Origin: Bathymodiolus brooksi | Lineage: Eukaryota > Mollusca > Bivalvia > Mytilida > Modiolidae | DNA: 64,000 nucleotides | NCBI GenBank assembly: GCA_963680875.1 | Contig: OY804579.1 | Span: 85,053,095 to 85,117,094 of the forward strand | Reading direction: 5' to 3' | Part shown: one piece after another, positions 45,681 to 57,302 of the stretch | Layout: each line of letters begins with the position of its first letter | Numbering within the stretch: the stretch's first letter is position 1 | The notes under the pieces: model-generated | The model's input: the letters and a program-made list of their open reading frames with translations, nothing else | The model's database searches: none | What the model was told of the DNA's origin: nothing | Position numbers and translations under genes: made by a program

Positions 45681-46254
45681 CATGGTAAAAGAATCCACCA
45701 ATAAATAATATTTAATATGATACTTATTTCAAAGAATTATGAATATGGAAAAAGAAAAAAAGTACGGCTATCTAAAACATTCCTCAACAGTATTCAAGGG
45801 AAATGTAAAATACCGAAGACAGATAAAAGAACAAAACATTAAAATTCGAAAAAAAAACTATCGTGATATTCCCATTTACACAGTACATATAATAATAAAG
45901 AAGACAGGGTTAAAATAAATACATCACATCAGGGACAGTCCTGTTTGAGACAAGCCATTTCAAGATGACAACCATATGTTTTTAGATATGTAGATCGTAT
46001 CATTGAACAAGTACCTGATTGCTGTATGCACTGTATAAAGGTCATGATTATTAGAACAGGTTCAAAGTCATTACAAAATTCCCATAGTCTTTCATGATAC
46101 CGCTATGTCGTGCATATCTTTAAACGTTTTTGGATCCATGCTAGATTCTAACCTCGGCGATTTTTCACTATTCACTGACCCTTTTGCCGTCATTCTTTTC
46201 TGGCATTAATAATTAATAATCCATACTTTGAAAGGGGTCAAATTATACTTTTCA

Positions 46255-46930
46255 ATAAATAAAAGCTGGAGAAAACCGAAGAGACGATCAAGAAAGGAAC
46301 AATCTAGAGACACTGGCAACATTAGACACACAAGACACAGGAGGTAAGACAAACAAAAGAAAATACAACACAATACAAAAAACAAACGAGATTAGCAACA
46401 CGTACTCCACAAAAAACCGGGGGTGAACCCATGTGCTCGCGAATGGTAAGCAGTTCCTGTTCTTCATAAGACACTCGTCGTGGTACTCATATTATCAAGT
46501 CTGGTAAAAATCGTGTCGGTAATAGAGGAAAGAAAAGTTTTCTTAAAATGGAAATGTATACATTTTTTGTATTTTCATTTGAGATATGGATATTTCGTAA
46601 CGGTCAACCAGATCGTGATGACGAACGCAGAATTTTCGTAGTGGTGACCTCAACCTAAGAGCAACGTAGCCTTGTTTGAGTAGCTTTTGCGTCACCAGCT
46701 GAACTCTGTCCAGAAAAGCACTGTACAGTCTGGACACAAGCTCTAGAATAACGTATGAGTGAAAACTCCATACGCTTGAATATTGTAACTGGTGAAAGGG
46801 AAGCTGACAATTGGAAAAGTGAAGTCATCATGTTTATCGTAGAGTTTTGATTTTAATCTTCCTTCGTTGTCAATAATATCCTTTAGTAATATTTCTATTT
46901 TCATAGGAATGCATGTCTTATTTTAAGCAT
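46255..46930 (-). pseudogene. Penelope-like RT C-terminus and 3' tail, minus strand
   Basis: From 46930 down: a reading IDNEGRLKSKLYDKHDDFTF, then PIVSFPF and a broken AYGVF block. After a frame change comes an open frame (46737-46543) with SAFLDRVQLVTQKLLKQGY, LRKFCVRHHDLVDRYEIS and ISQMK. The same C-terminal blocks (DKRDDFNF, LRNRLLDHGYEKIR, KKFIFRYQDLV) are in the copy at 3216-3644. The 3' tail runs to about 46255. Confidence 0.75.
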
Positions 46931-47092
46931 GCAAAACCACACTCCATCAAAGTCTAAATATGTCGTACAAGACGTAAGCATATTGATTGCTGAAAAGCTA
47001 ATTTATTATGTAGTTAAAACAGCAATAAAATGTAGATATTTCAACTACATGTATTTTCTGTTGTTATTTTTTATTTGTTTATTATTTTTTTA

Positions 47093-47352
47093 GGGGCCGT
47101 CGTGGTCGTGATCGTATAGTAGTTGGATTTACAACTACCTGTGCAATCGGTGCCTATCACCACTAATGTTGTGTGTTCGAACCCCGTTCATGGCGAGGTG
47201 TACTCGATACAACATTATGTGATAAAGTTTGTTAGTGACATGCGACAGGTCGGTGGTTTTCTCCGGGTCCTCTGGTTTCCTCCATCAATAAAACTGACCG
47301 CCACGATATAATTGAAATATTGTTGAAAATGGCGTTAAGCGCCATAACACTA
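47093..47352 (+). repeat. SINE, family B, near full length
   Basis: GGCCGTCGTGGTCGTGATCG head, GTGTGTTCGAACCCCG, GCGAGGTGTACTCGATAC, CATTATGTGATAAAG, CTCCGGGTCCTCTGG and TTGTTGAAAATGGCGTTAAG. This is the best-preserved copy for comparing the others. Confidence 0.9.
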
Positions 47353-47626
47353 ACCCTAACCCCTGAATACCATCCTTCGTTTTATGTTATAATATTAAAT
47401 TGTACTCCATATCTATATTTAGCCGACATGTCAGTGATTTATTAAAATCTGAATACTGAAAGCTTAGTTGATACAAATTATAAAATTCTTGGTTTACCTG
47501 ACAAAATCGAACCCAAGAATCCCCAATTCGAGGATAGCGCAACAACACGAGGTAGTATCCCCACATTGATATCATTGTGTGGCAACATGGCAAAGAAGAA
47601 AGTTATCTGAGATATTTTATTTTATT

Positions 47627-48102
47627 TTACTTCGAGCAGACAACACAATAAACGGACATGTTGTCAGTGTATGGAGGACAAGTTAACGATCCACATTTCG
47701 TTCCTGTAGTATATAGCAAATTGCCATTCTTGTTATCCTTCCCACCTGGTACAAATTCTGGACTTGAATCTACGCAAATATAAGATGACGCCTTGTAGTT
47801 GTAGCGGTTAGATGCCAGAATCCCATTGTATTCCCTGTTCCAGCCACCATAGCAAGATTTCCTACCAGGAATCATTATAGATGTGTATGTCTTGGAAGTC
47901 CTACAAACAGTGCATGGGACATCTTCGTCGACTGCTCCACTCGCAAAAACGTTATCCTGGTATTCTGTGCCATAAATAAAACTTCCACCAGGCGCTGTTC
48001 TGTTGCTAAGTTCGGGGTTATTTGGCAAGCAAAATATGTTAGCAGCACCACCAAACCGGACAGAAACATCCGGGTCATAATAATTTTGCCCTGCTGTAAA
48101 TC
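47627..48102 (-). CDS. Short-chain collagen C4-like gene 2, exon 3 (C-terminal domain)
   Basis: On the minus strand the exon follows TTCTAATTGAAG and completes a split Gly codon (GFTAGQNYYDPD). About 158 residues follow to TAA at 47627. Signatures are GGAANIFCLP, YGTEYQDN, DVPCTVCRT, MIPGRKSCYGGWNREYNG, YICVDSSP, CGSLTCPP and YCVVCSK. Alignment by eye with exon 3 of gene 1 is continuous and all Cys are kept. AATAAA motifs start within a few bases of the stop. The product is expected to be secreted, as exon 1 has a hydrophobic leader. Family members have been discussed as matrix or defence-related, but function is not established here. Confidence 0.9.
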
Positions 48103-48139
48103 CTTCAATTAGAAAAAAAAAGACATGCATAGATTTTAT

Positions 48140-48850
48140 TTAATGGTGTTATTTTGATGGAATGATTTATGATATTCTACGCTTACAACTTACCTCTAAT
48201 TCTATTTCTATAACCAAAAAGACACACAATGAGATAAAAGACATATGTGAGCTAAGAGGACTTGAAATTTCACGACGAATTTCCGGAATAACCTTTATCA
48301 TGTACGCTCAAGGGCAAAATATTTGAAAGCCAAATAATTTTAAAGTTTCTGGGAGCAAGGAAGCCAAAGGATATAAACATCATAGCCAAAATAAGTTAAG
48401 ATCACATATACCCGAGGGAGAAGAACGTCAGTTTTAATAATATTTATATGATTTAGGAACTAAAAATTTCGACAACAATATATCCAATAAACCATGTCAG
48501 TACCGAAGCACTGACTATTGGGCTAATGATATCCCCGGGGACTAATAGTCGATCAGCAAAGGTATCGATCCAGTGATAATAATCATAACGTAGGTATCAA
48601 ATTTAATGAACAGAACGCGTTTGTAGACTACCCTTCAATAGGTACGCTCAAAATCGAAAGATTGGAGAGATAAATAAATTAAAAGTGTTTGAGAGCAATA
48701 AAACCTAAAATAAAAAGCCTAATACAATAAATTTACTTAGTCTAAAGGGTTAACTTTAAGGTATGTTTTATAAATGCAATAACTCGTGCATAAGTACGTT
48801 GTTTCCATGTCAGACGTCAAATGTATATGACTAAAATCATTTAATTAGGT
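48140..48850. other. Intron 2 of C4-like gene 2, 5' flank of SINE
   Basis: AT-rich with no recognised element. Sequence runs such as 48470-48580 have no match in the window that I could see. Confidence 0.4.
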
Positions 48851-48852
48851 AA

Positions 48853-49218
48853 TCGCGTCGGTGCTGTAATGGTGAGCGTGCTCGCCTCGAGTGTGGTATA
48901 TCGTGGGCTCGAACCCCGATCGTGTCAAACCAAAGACTATACAATTTGTATTTGTTGCTTCTCCGCTAAGCACGCAGTATTAAGGAGAAAGAGCAAATGC
49001 TGGTTGGTTTAGAATCAGGATAATGTGTCCAAGTGGGGTGACATGTCTATCCGCGGACTGTTGTTTCAGTGAGCTAGCACTATAAAAATCCAACTAAGTA
49101 TGTTAGTCCAGTACAAAGCGGGCCTCATCATCATTTCATTGAAAATTAACTTGTTCTCGCCACGAAATAGCTGAACAATTGCTGAGTTGGCGTTAAACAA
49201 CAATCACTAATTCCCTCA
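48853..49218 (+). repeat. SINE, family A, full length
   Basis: GCGTCGGTGCTGTAATGG and GGGCTCGAACCCCG head, body with GTATTTGTTGCTTCTCCGC, GACTGTTGTTTCAGTGAGC and TTCATTGAAAATTAACTTG, and tail GGCGTTAAACAACAATCACT. It lies in intron 2 of C4-like gene 2, antisense to it. Gene 1 also carries a family A SINE in intron 2, antisense to that gene as well. Confidence 0.9.
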
Positions 49219-49604
49219 CTCTGTAATTAGATATGATTGAATGTCATTTATACATCATAAGAAACGATAAACAGTCAATTGTAAAACTGAATACACACGT
49301 ATTATAAGATAAGGGTACGATTCTTTTACGTTTTTGTTTTCATGATCGTTTGTGAACCGTTACATAGTAACATTTTTCGAACTATCACTTTATCATATAA
49401 TAAAACTGAATAAAACTATAATTAATGAGTAGAATTTGGTTTTAATGAAATTTATCTCAAGCACGTTTCGAGAAGACAAAATATTCTAACGTTGATAGAG
49501 TTTAACACCTCCTTCATTAACTAAAAATGATAACGAATTTCTCTCCGATGTTAGACTGCAATAGAATTAAACAACTAATTAATATCTAAGCATGTCTGAC
49601 CTAT

Positions 49605-49676
49605 CTGTATAAACAAGTTCAGTGTGGGCTCCAGAACACGTCGTTCGTCCCCATCGTACATATATGGATCCTGGAC
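49605..49676 (-). CDS. Short-chain collagen C4-like gene 2, exon 2 (donor mutated)
   Basis: This 72-nt exon follows TCTTTGTAG and reads (S)PGSIYVRWGRTTC, then TELVYT and the first base of a split Gly. Length and phase are equal to exon 2 of gene 1 (4818-4889). In gene 1 the exon is followed by GTACGT; here the corresponding bases are ATAGGT, so the first intron base G is replaced by A (49604). The next GT, five bases on, would shift the reading frame relative to exon 3. The splice could be lost, or non-canonical. Confidence 0.85.
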
Positions 49677-49978
49677 CTACAAAGAAGACATAATAGTGTT
49701 AGTATCTCTGTGTATGTCAATGGCCGACGAATACAGCTACCAACAAAAACATTTGAAGTTTATCATTACAAATAAACGTATGACCCCCACCCCCACCCCA
49801 AGAAAAAAATCAACTGTTGTATTTTCTAACACGAGGATATTCAGGTAGTCAACAGTATTTATCAAACTGTATGCTGCATTCGGTGCATTTCTTGCCTCAC
49901 CTTTGCTATATATGTATTCGTCACACTAGACGCATTAAGTCATCAGGTACCCATCATCTCGTGTAGAGCGAAACGTAT

Positions 49979-50627
49979 ATACGATAACGTAACCCTCAGT
50001 CCGCTTGTGCTCCAGTGAGGGTTACGATTCGGTCCCATTCAACGTAATGGAGCAGCGCCCGGGGTGATTCACACCGGACGGTTTTTTGTCCTAATTCCGT
50101 TGGAATGGTTGGAAAAATTAACGGGGGTGAAAGATAAATATATTTAGGTAAAGCTTGAGGTGTTAAGTAAACGCTGCATCAATCCATGGTAGACTTATAT
50201 CCATCTGAAAATTTGAATGCATGAAATCTTCTTTCTGTCCGACATTTTGTTTACAAGTTGCTATTTCACGTGCACTTGCCTCGTTTTGGAGATATCCTTA
50301 TTTGGATCGATTGCCGTAAACATCGTAGTAAAAGTTTTTCATATTTGGCATTCAGCCCGTCACAAGAGTCTACGCAAGGTGTCATGGCAGACAAGAAAAA
50401 GTTTTCGAATACGAAATCGATCGTGAAGGTAGAAACAGGTATTGTAACACTTATTTCGTATCACCATTACTTAAGAATTGTAGGGAATAATAAGTTATGA
50501 CCACATATGCAAAAAGAAAGTTAAAATATTCACGGAACGAAAATTTTAATTTGCTCCATTACGTTGAATGGGACCGCATCGTAACCCTCACTGGAGCACA
50601 AGCGGACTGAGGGTTACGTTATCGTAT
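49979..50627. mobile_element. Inverted-repeat element, about 650 bp
   Basis: The left arm (about 49979-50054) and right arm (50552-50627) are inverted copies over about 75 bp, differing at about one or two sites by eye. Each arm itself contains a smaller inverted pair, CGTAACCCTCA and TGAGGGTTACG. The inside (50055-50551) has no transposase. A short frame at 50384 (MADKKKFSNTKSIVKVET, then a GTATTG donor-like site) could be captured exon sequence. It lies in intron 1 of C4-like gene 2. Confidence 0.8.
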
Positions 50628-50956
50628 CTAAGCGAAGCGCATTAGACACTGGAAGGAATACGCACTGCAAACACCCAATAGGAAATTCAAGAATTGTCAA
50701 ATGTTTTTGTCTTTATTTATCTAAAATTAATATTTTCCCATACATGACGTTGCTGTATAAACAAATTATATGTACATTGTCGTGAAATAAAAAAAAATCT
50801 CTACCAGAAACAGGAAGACAAGTTCGCCACATCCAGGCTTTTCTGCTTGCTTTCCTACCTTTTTCTAAATAAATTTTATATTTGTCGACAATGTAAATAT
50901 ATTGTCTATTAATATGCTTGTAATTCTAAACTGTAGAAGAACTGCATTGCACTTTC

Positions 50957-51006
50957 TGATACCAATTACCTGTGCTATTAATTGATACCAATTACCTGTG
51001 CTATTA
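50957..51006. repeat. 26-bp tandem duplication
   Basis: TGATACCAATTACCTGTGC starts at 50957 and 50983, with the following CTATTAA shared. Confidence 0.8.
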
Positions 51007-51019
51007 AATTTTGCTTTCC

Positions 51020-51665
51020 AATCTTTTGACTTTGTGCCCAACTGATAAGTTATTCAAGAAATACGTCGTGTACACCAAATTAGATATCTAAGTTTTTGCT
51101 AATAACAAATTATCTCTAAGCGTTTTATATTCGTCATCATGAATCGGTTGGTAGTTTCAGGAATTTTGTATCTAAACTGCTTGCAGACATATTATGTATG
51201 TACATGTAACTATTATAACGATGTATCCTTTTATCCAATTTGGCCGGTACATTATTATTGTGAATATTACTTTTGAATGACTAGTAAGGCAGTGTCTTCA
51301 TAAATGACATATATCGCTCTATGAGAAGCTTTATATTTTAAATATAATGAAAACACAAAAATACCAAATCATCAGAACAGTTCCAAAATTCAACCAGAGA
51401 ACGTATTTAAAAAGAGGCAAAATTTATACCCATAATATATACAACCCGAATAATCCAGTCGTTATATTACGCTCCCGCTGGTCGCTACATGAACTCATCT
51501 AGCGCAGTATTATTCGAGTTATAATATATCCTGCTTAGGCAATTCTGGTTTTCCTGTTGCTAATACTTTTAAATTGTATGGCTTTCCAAAGTTTTGACTT
51601 TGAGCTTATCTGATGAAGATTATTCCAGTGCGCATAAAATTAGATGTCTATATTATTACACCACT
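51020..51665 (+). repeat. Two dispersed retroelement tail pieces and an imperfect palindrome
   Basis: 51025-51105 and 51580-51660 both read TTTTGACTTTG, then a CTGAT(A/G)A-(G)-TTATTC stretch and AAATTAGAT(A/G)TCTA, the same tail piece as at 33985 and 61645. Between them, 51430-51530 is an imperfect palindrome (ACCCGAATAAT ... ATTATTCGAGT). Confidence 0.5.
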
Positions 51666-51669
51666 GTTC

Positions 51670-52465
51670 ACTATCCAGGCTTGGAACAGTTACCTCAGTA
51701 AAAAGCGGCGAGCTTAAACATGCTACCCACACTTACACTCTTAGAGAAATTATGACGTCATACAAGTGTTTCCCACAGGTGGATAAAATGCGGACCCTCA
51801 CATATAACTGTGATCATGATTTCCACATGTAGATAGAATGCGGAACCTATAGGACTGCATTTGAGAACAATGTTATTATTATAAAGAACGCTAAATCCTT
51901 ATCTTGAGTTTTATGCATAATATATTTATTCTTTGTGTCATAAAAGTTATCAAATGTATTATTTTTATTTCCGTATATGAGAGCAGATGGGCATTCCCCA
52001 TCATTTGAATGTGAGGCAGTAAACAAGGTCATCGCAAGACATTGTACATTTGGAGCCAATATCTAATTGACAAAGCAATCTCTCCATATGTATACAAGTA
52101 ACAGAATTCTTTCAACAGCTTGTTGATGTATTTCCTAAATCATTTTGAAAGTTAAGATGAGAAGATTCTTTATAAATCCTCCACTCAATAGTTTAGTAAT
52201 CAGAAGACGGTAACATTGTAGAAAATCTTAATATAAACTGCAATCTCCAGCATAATGTATGAGTTGTGAAAATATACAATTCATGTGCAAAAGCTACTGG
52301 TATATTACAACCAAGGTGTGGAACATTTATATTGATGGCCAAATTGAGATTGTCTCTATTGTAAAATACCCCCCCCCCCCCCCCCCAAACAACAACACTG
52401 AGGATGGACTCTTCCCTCATAAATAGATACAACAAACGTAGATTGAAATGACTTTAACGTCATTA
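51670..52465. other. Intron 1 of C4-like gene 2, no gene recognised
   Basis: GTGTTTCCCACAGGTGGATA and a diverged GATTTCCACATGTAGATA, each followed by AATGCGGA, form a short direct repeat (51767-51845). A run of 18 or so C lies at 52370-52387. Two minus-strand frames of 70-80 codons show no motif. Confidence 0.4.
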
Positions 52466-52485
52466 CACTTTTAAACGTTGCTTAC

Positions 52486-52699
52486 TGTTCAAATTCTGTA
52501 CTGTTTGTCGCAGATTAACATTTTTTGATTTCTCTTCAGTAAGCTCTGTCTGTATCTGTGCCATTTTGTGTTCCATATTGTTCAATCTTGCCAGGATAAC
52601 TTCCGGATCATTCAACAAAAGTCGTTTTGAATCTCTCTCATTCTGTCTAGATAAACTGACGAGTATAAACGCCAATGTTAATCTGAAAAGACAAAACAT
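52486..52699 (-). CDS. Short-chain collagen C4-like gene 2, exon 1
   Basis: ATG at 52699, then a hydrophobic leader (FCLFRLTLAFILVSL), then RDSKRLLLNDPEVILARL and a coiled coil (MEHKMAQIQTELTEEK, VNLRQTVQNLN) ending in A|GTAAGC. With one base left over it joins exon 2 in frame as a Ser codon. The first conserved block is shared with exon 1 of gene 1, but this one has no stop codon and lacks the extra QGQIS repeats. The predicted mature product is about 250 residues if exons 2 and 3 splice despite the altered donor. Confidence 0.88.
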
Positions 52700-52838
52700 G
52701 TTCTAAACTAAGAGAAAAGGCGTATAAATATACTATACGTGTACGTTGTGTTGTTTGGTAAAGTACAAGACGGAAAGTAAGGTGTCTGTGTTTCTGAAAG
52801 ATAAGCCGTTATCTATGTTAGGTAAGACAACTTTCGTC

Positions 52839-52860
52839 ATTATTATTATTATTATTATTG
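52839..52860. repeat. (ATT)n microsatellite
   Basis: Seven ATT units, upstream of C4-like gene 2 and read as sequence on the plus strand. No promoter motif was securely recognised in the 250 bp between it and the ATG. Confidence 0.8.
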
Positions 52861-52869
52861 ATTACATTT

Positions 52870-54330
52870 AGTGCACGATGGCATTAGCATATGTCTAGAA
52901 TAACGGTACTTATAAAGGTTGAGACAGACATTATAACTATTATAACAACGAGTCCGAAAGTGATGATTAATATAGAGTTTTTCAAAACTTATCAAAACTA
53001 TTGTTTTTATTACTAACGTCGTGATGTATGTAACGTCACAGCGACAGCGACAGAATCAATCCCTATGATATTGACTATATCATACTGCGAGGTCAAAGGA
53101 AAATTGCACGAATTCCCGATAAAGATAATGTTTACTTTGTTTTGTTTAATATCACGCTGAAGATAATTTCAAACGATTATTTAGTCACCATTGTCTCTCT
53201 TTGTCATGCAATATATGCTGTAGGATTATATCAAGTCTGTAGCATCATAATATCGACCATCTTGAAATACATATAATTATTACCAATCATCTATATTGTC
53301 AAAGATCTAGTGAAATTAAGATTTTAACCACAATTGACGACGAATTTAATGGAACACTAATCGACTCTCCATCATGTGCTGCTGAAATGTTGCTACATAT
53401 GATGTGAAATATTACAATGGGAAAATTGAAATCATCATTTCATTCTCAACCACCCCTCAATGTCAACATCTTGGTGTAGATCAAGGTATAACACAGACCG
53501 AGCTCTCTGAGTATATGTCTTTTATTTAAAGTTTCTTGGGATATATGCGGCCATCATACATATACCGGAACGTGAAATTAAATAACAGGGCTAATCGTTT
53601 TTGGTTTTTTTCTTTTTGCTTTCTTGAAATGAAAGGAAAAACAAATTGGCGAGAAGAATAGCGCTGTTAGTACCCATAGGATCACTGACTGCCTATTTAC
53701 TATGTGGTCGAACGCCAAAATTCATCCTAATTTTCAGGACATATCAAATTTCTGAAATTTATTATGGTTCATTAGCAATCAACAGTTTACCACTTCTTAT
53801 CAGCACCCCCACTGTGACAAATGAAGACATTGTCTGCCATATGCTTATTTATATATCACTGACCATCAATATTAGAGAGTCCTGAGAAGGATGAACATCT
53901 GTGTGTATATGTGTGTGTAAAGAAAAAGCAGAATATTAGATATAAATGGTAAGTTATATTATATTATATATAAAGTTCTTAAATTAGAATGCAATCTCAA
54001 TAGATATAAACAGAAAACTTAATAGTGTAACAACAAGTATATATATGATAAACATTTTTTTACAGAAGTATATTAATTTCAGAAATTTCAAAGGGAATAT
54101 ATAGGGAAAAAGGGGGGGATATTGGAAGATTAGATTTAGCTAGGCAGTTTATAAAATATATTTTTCAGATAAGGAAATGGATGTTGCCTAATGTCTTTCA
54201 TGATTTTCTTATTCAAATATCCATAACTTGTTTTAGTAAGACTTTGCATTATAAATTATAAATATATATGTATTATGTATTACCTGATACTGTAACTTTT
54301 GGTTCTTAAAAACTTACTTATTTCAAATTT
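52870..54330. other. Intergenic, candidate upstream intron of the 54-59 kb gene
   Basis: No protein motif is seen. The short frame at 53646-53885 is unassigned. At 54313-54332 TTACTTATTTCAAATTTCAG is a credible splice acceptor just before the first ATG of the long coding region, so an upstream non-coding exon may lie in or beyond this stretch. Confidence 0.4.
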
Positions 54331-54345
54331 CAGAATGGAAATGAG

Positions 54346-55218
54346 ATGTCTATTTTGGTCCCAAGCCTACAGAAACTTAATTTTCAAGATACAGATGATG
54401 AAACTGTTTTACCTTTTGAAGACTTTATTAAATTTGTAAGACAAAATCTAACAGACAGAGATAAAAATATTCGAGTGGACAACATAAAAGTGGAACTGTC
54501 AAATAAAAATGAACTAAGAAAGATAGCTGGCAAGATCTTTGTGACATTTCAAGGTATAATTGTCTATACTGCAAGCCATATTAATGACTATGTTATATGC
54601 AAAAGTTCATTTCAGGATATCTGTAATATTCTGTGTGGAAAAAACAGTACCCCAATATGTTCAACGTTGGAATTATACAAGATCATCGCTAAACTGAATA
54701 TCTCCATGCCTTCCAGTTCAACATGCTTGGATGAAGACATTTTACAAACCCTTCACAATGACTACAAATCAAACTTTAATGAAGATGAATGGAATAAAGT
54801 CTGCAGGTTCGAATGCCAGTTTCAAAGAAAATATTCAGAAGTTTTTGACTTTGAAGAAACATTGAAAAAGAAAGTTGATTTCTTCCGTAAACTTCAACAG
54901 GTATTTGATGTTTGTCAGAACCTGAATACTGATACTTCAAGCTACATTGCTGAAAATCAGAAAAGAAAAGAAGTATCAGATCTGTTGAATGGTGAAATTG
55001 TAAAACTAAATAACATAACTCACACATATGATGGGTTTACTAAGTCAGTTAGAGAATACCAAGAATATATTCTCACAAGGAAATGCATCAATATAATTAT
55101 TGAATGTATAAATGTAATGTGCACAAACCACACTCATGGGATACATGTATTCGTAGCTCTGGAAGAAGAGGAGACTGTCAGATCTGCAAATATTAGAAGA
55201 TTACGCCACCATAATTAG
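54346..55218 (+). pseudogene. FEN-like gene, segment 1 (N-terminus)
   Basis: ATG at 54346 (MSILVPSLQKLNFQD) just after a splice-acceptor-like TTTCAG. 290 codons, mostly helical, acidic and Lys-rich. Two stretches with several Cys (CKSSFQDICNILCG near 85-98 and the C-x(6)-C area near 243-258) are visible. No known domain was recognised. The frame is lost in the purine run GAAGAAGAGGAGA at about 55163-55175: the sequence fits only if reading moves to the +1 frame there. Confidence 0.6.
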
Positions 55219-55858
55219 ATCAGATTTGCATAAAACACACGGTGTTACAGTACCAGAGGTCATATTCTTGGATAAGAACACTGTAAAAGGATACATGTGC
55301 AAAAATTGTACAGATGGCTCGTTCCACAAGTTTCATCTTAGAGATGATTACTTTTCAAAAAAGCTGGTGGACAAAATTTACTATATTTCAACTTTTTACG
55401 ATGACAGTTATGCTGATATTTTAGATCCAAAGACCATAAAATATAAAGATGAAGTTTACTGTACCTATTGTTTTGAGGCAGTTTCTGAACGTCTGCATAG
55501 ACCATTAGATTGGAAGCAATTTTACCTAATGAAAGAGTGGTATTTAGAAGTTCCTCTTGAATTTCAAATACTTTTGAGCAATTTATTTCTAAATAAAGAC
55601 AGTCTTAGAAGATTACATGACAGTGACAACTATTTGTACAACAGAATTGGGAAACTGTACAGTCTTTTGGACTGTGGTTTGAACATTTTTAATAGGAAAT
55701 ACAATGGAATTTTACAGCAACTGAATACTGAAGAGCTAATTGTAAATTATCATTCTGTTTCTACGGTGTTTGCTGTCACTGGACAAAGTGGCGCTACAAG
55801 GAGCTTGAAATGGGCAAGTAGATGGCTACAGTTACGTTCCGACATTAGAATATTATGA
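55157..55858 (+). pseudogene. FEN-like gene, segment 2
   Basis: Frame 2 is open from 55157. It reads RLSDLQILEDYATIIRSDL, then VPEVIFLDKNTVKGYMCKNC and later DEVYCTYCFEAVSERL. Two CxxC pairs about 50 residues apart (55298-55309 and 55460-55471) could bind one zinc. The frame fails around 55780-55810, where two close indels are needed to pass from SGAT through a WRYKELEMGK reading to the next frame. The nominal TTG start at 55226 is not a real start. Confidence 0.6.
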
Positions 55859-57302
55859 TGCATACCTTAAATACTACCCAATAAAGTTTGAAGATGTACA
55901 GAACAATACCTCTATTAAAAATGTGTGCATGAGGGACTGTTACACCATTCTTTACTTAGACAACTTAGTTCGCTTAAGTATACATTCTGATCCAGATCCA
56001 GGAAAGAATCGCACCAGCCAGATATGCACTCTCCCTATCACTGTCAAGGGACTGCCAAAAGATTACATTATCACAAAATCATGGCATCTAGATGAATGTG
56101 AAATGGATGAAAATTGTTCATGCAAGGACCAGCTAATCTTAGGAAAAAATCATCATGAACTCCTATCAGAATACACTGATTCTGAAGAAAAATCACTACA
56201 AGCCTTAGATGTACAGATGAGCTTAGGTATTGGCTTACAAACCTTTGATTTTGAAACTCTGTTGTATGAGTGTAACTCATATTCTGTTGACAAAAATGAC
56301 GACCAAAGCAACATTTCAAAGGAACTTAATGATCTTAATGTGTCAATGCAGTCCATAACATTGGAGGATCAACTATGTTCAGAAGATGAAAATGATACAC
56401 TAACTCCAGTCAGAGAAATTGTAGACTCAACAAGTGACGATGCAAGCTTAAACCTTGAAAATATAGCTGACACAGATGAGGTTTTAGATGATGTATTACA
56501 AGAGGCTGACTTCATGGAGGGGATACGTCCATTAGATATATCAGTAGATGATGAAAAGTCGGAAAATGTAAATGCAGAGCAAATTATGTCAACACTGAAC
56601 ATCATTGATGACAACAACTGTACACAGGATGCAACAACTTCATTAAGTGAGGAGAATTTTCAAGCAACATCTCTGTATTTCAAACAATGTATTGTTCCTC
56701 CTCTTTTATGTAGACATCCAACAGAAATCATACATGATTTTAAACAGAATAATTTGGAAATTCTCCATCAAAAGTGGTACAAGAAACTCAATAGTTTCAT
56801 GACCAAAGGAAAGGAAGACAACGCTACATTTGCACTACATGGAGATATAATGCGTCATTGTGGAGAGATCTTAGGAATAAGCATCGCAGAACGAACAGGT
56901 GGAGCTGATGGTTACAATTTACTTTTAGGTTGTGTGAAATCATCGCTTCCATTTGCCTTTTTAAACGGGGCAACATCCTATGCTTCTTTTTGTGTAGATT
57001 TACTTCATGTGCACTATACATCAGGTTTTGTTCACAAGAATTTAAAGCAGAGTCTATTTACAACTCCTCACAAAGACAGTACCATAAACTTTGCCTTGGA
57101 TACACAGAGAGAAATGGACCACCAAGACGCCATTAAAGGTTTTCGACCGAGATCTACAATTGATACTGTCATACCAAGAATGTCAATAGTAGACCATTTC
57201 ACTGAGGTACAACAAATCAGACATGGATTGAACACATCAGAACTTGACACCACTGAAGAGACTGGTGATGTTTCAACAACAAACGATGAAAATGTAAACT
57301 AG
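55809..57302 (+). pseudogene. FEN-like gene, segment 3 (central)
   Basis: Opens with VDGYSYVPTLEYYDAYLKYY and continues ILYLDNLVRLSIHSDPDPGK, then an acidic low-complexity middle (LNDLNVSMQSITLEDQ, DEVLDDVLQEADF) and a conserved-looking block HGDIMRHCGEILGISIAERT, GADGYNLLLGCVKSSLPFAF, LNGATSYASFCVDLLHVHY and FALDTQREMDHQDAIKGF. The last parts have the order seen in DUF6589 or KDZ-type proteins (a helical region with TxYA, then a short E/Q-x-x-x-K-x block), but this is only a resemblance. It ends at TAG 57300. Confidence 0.6.

Noticed and set aside
53646..53885. 79-codon plus-strand ORF upstream of the FEN-like gene
   Set aside because: It has no motif, no link in phase to the downstream ATG, and its composition is unlike the coding region that follows.
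56071..56617. Minus-strand frames inside the FEN-like gene
   Set aside because: They are antisense shadows of the strong plus-strand coding region.
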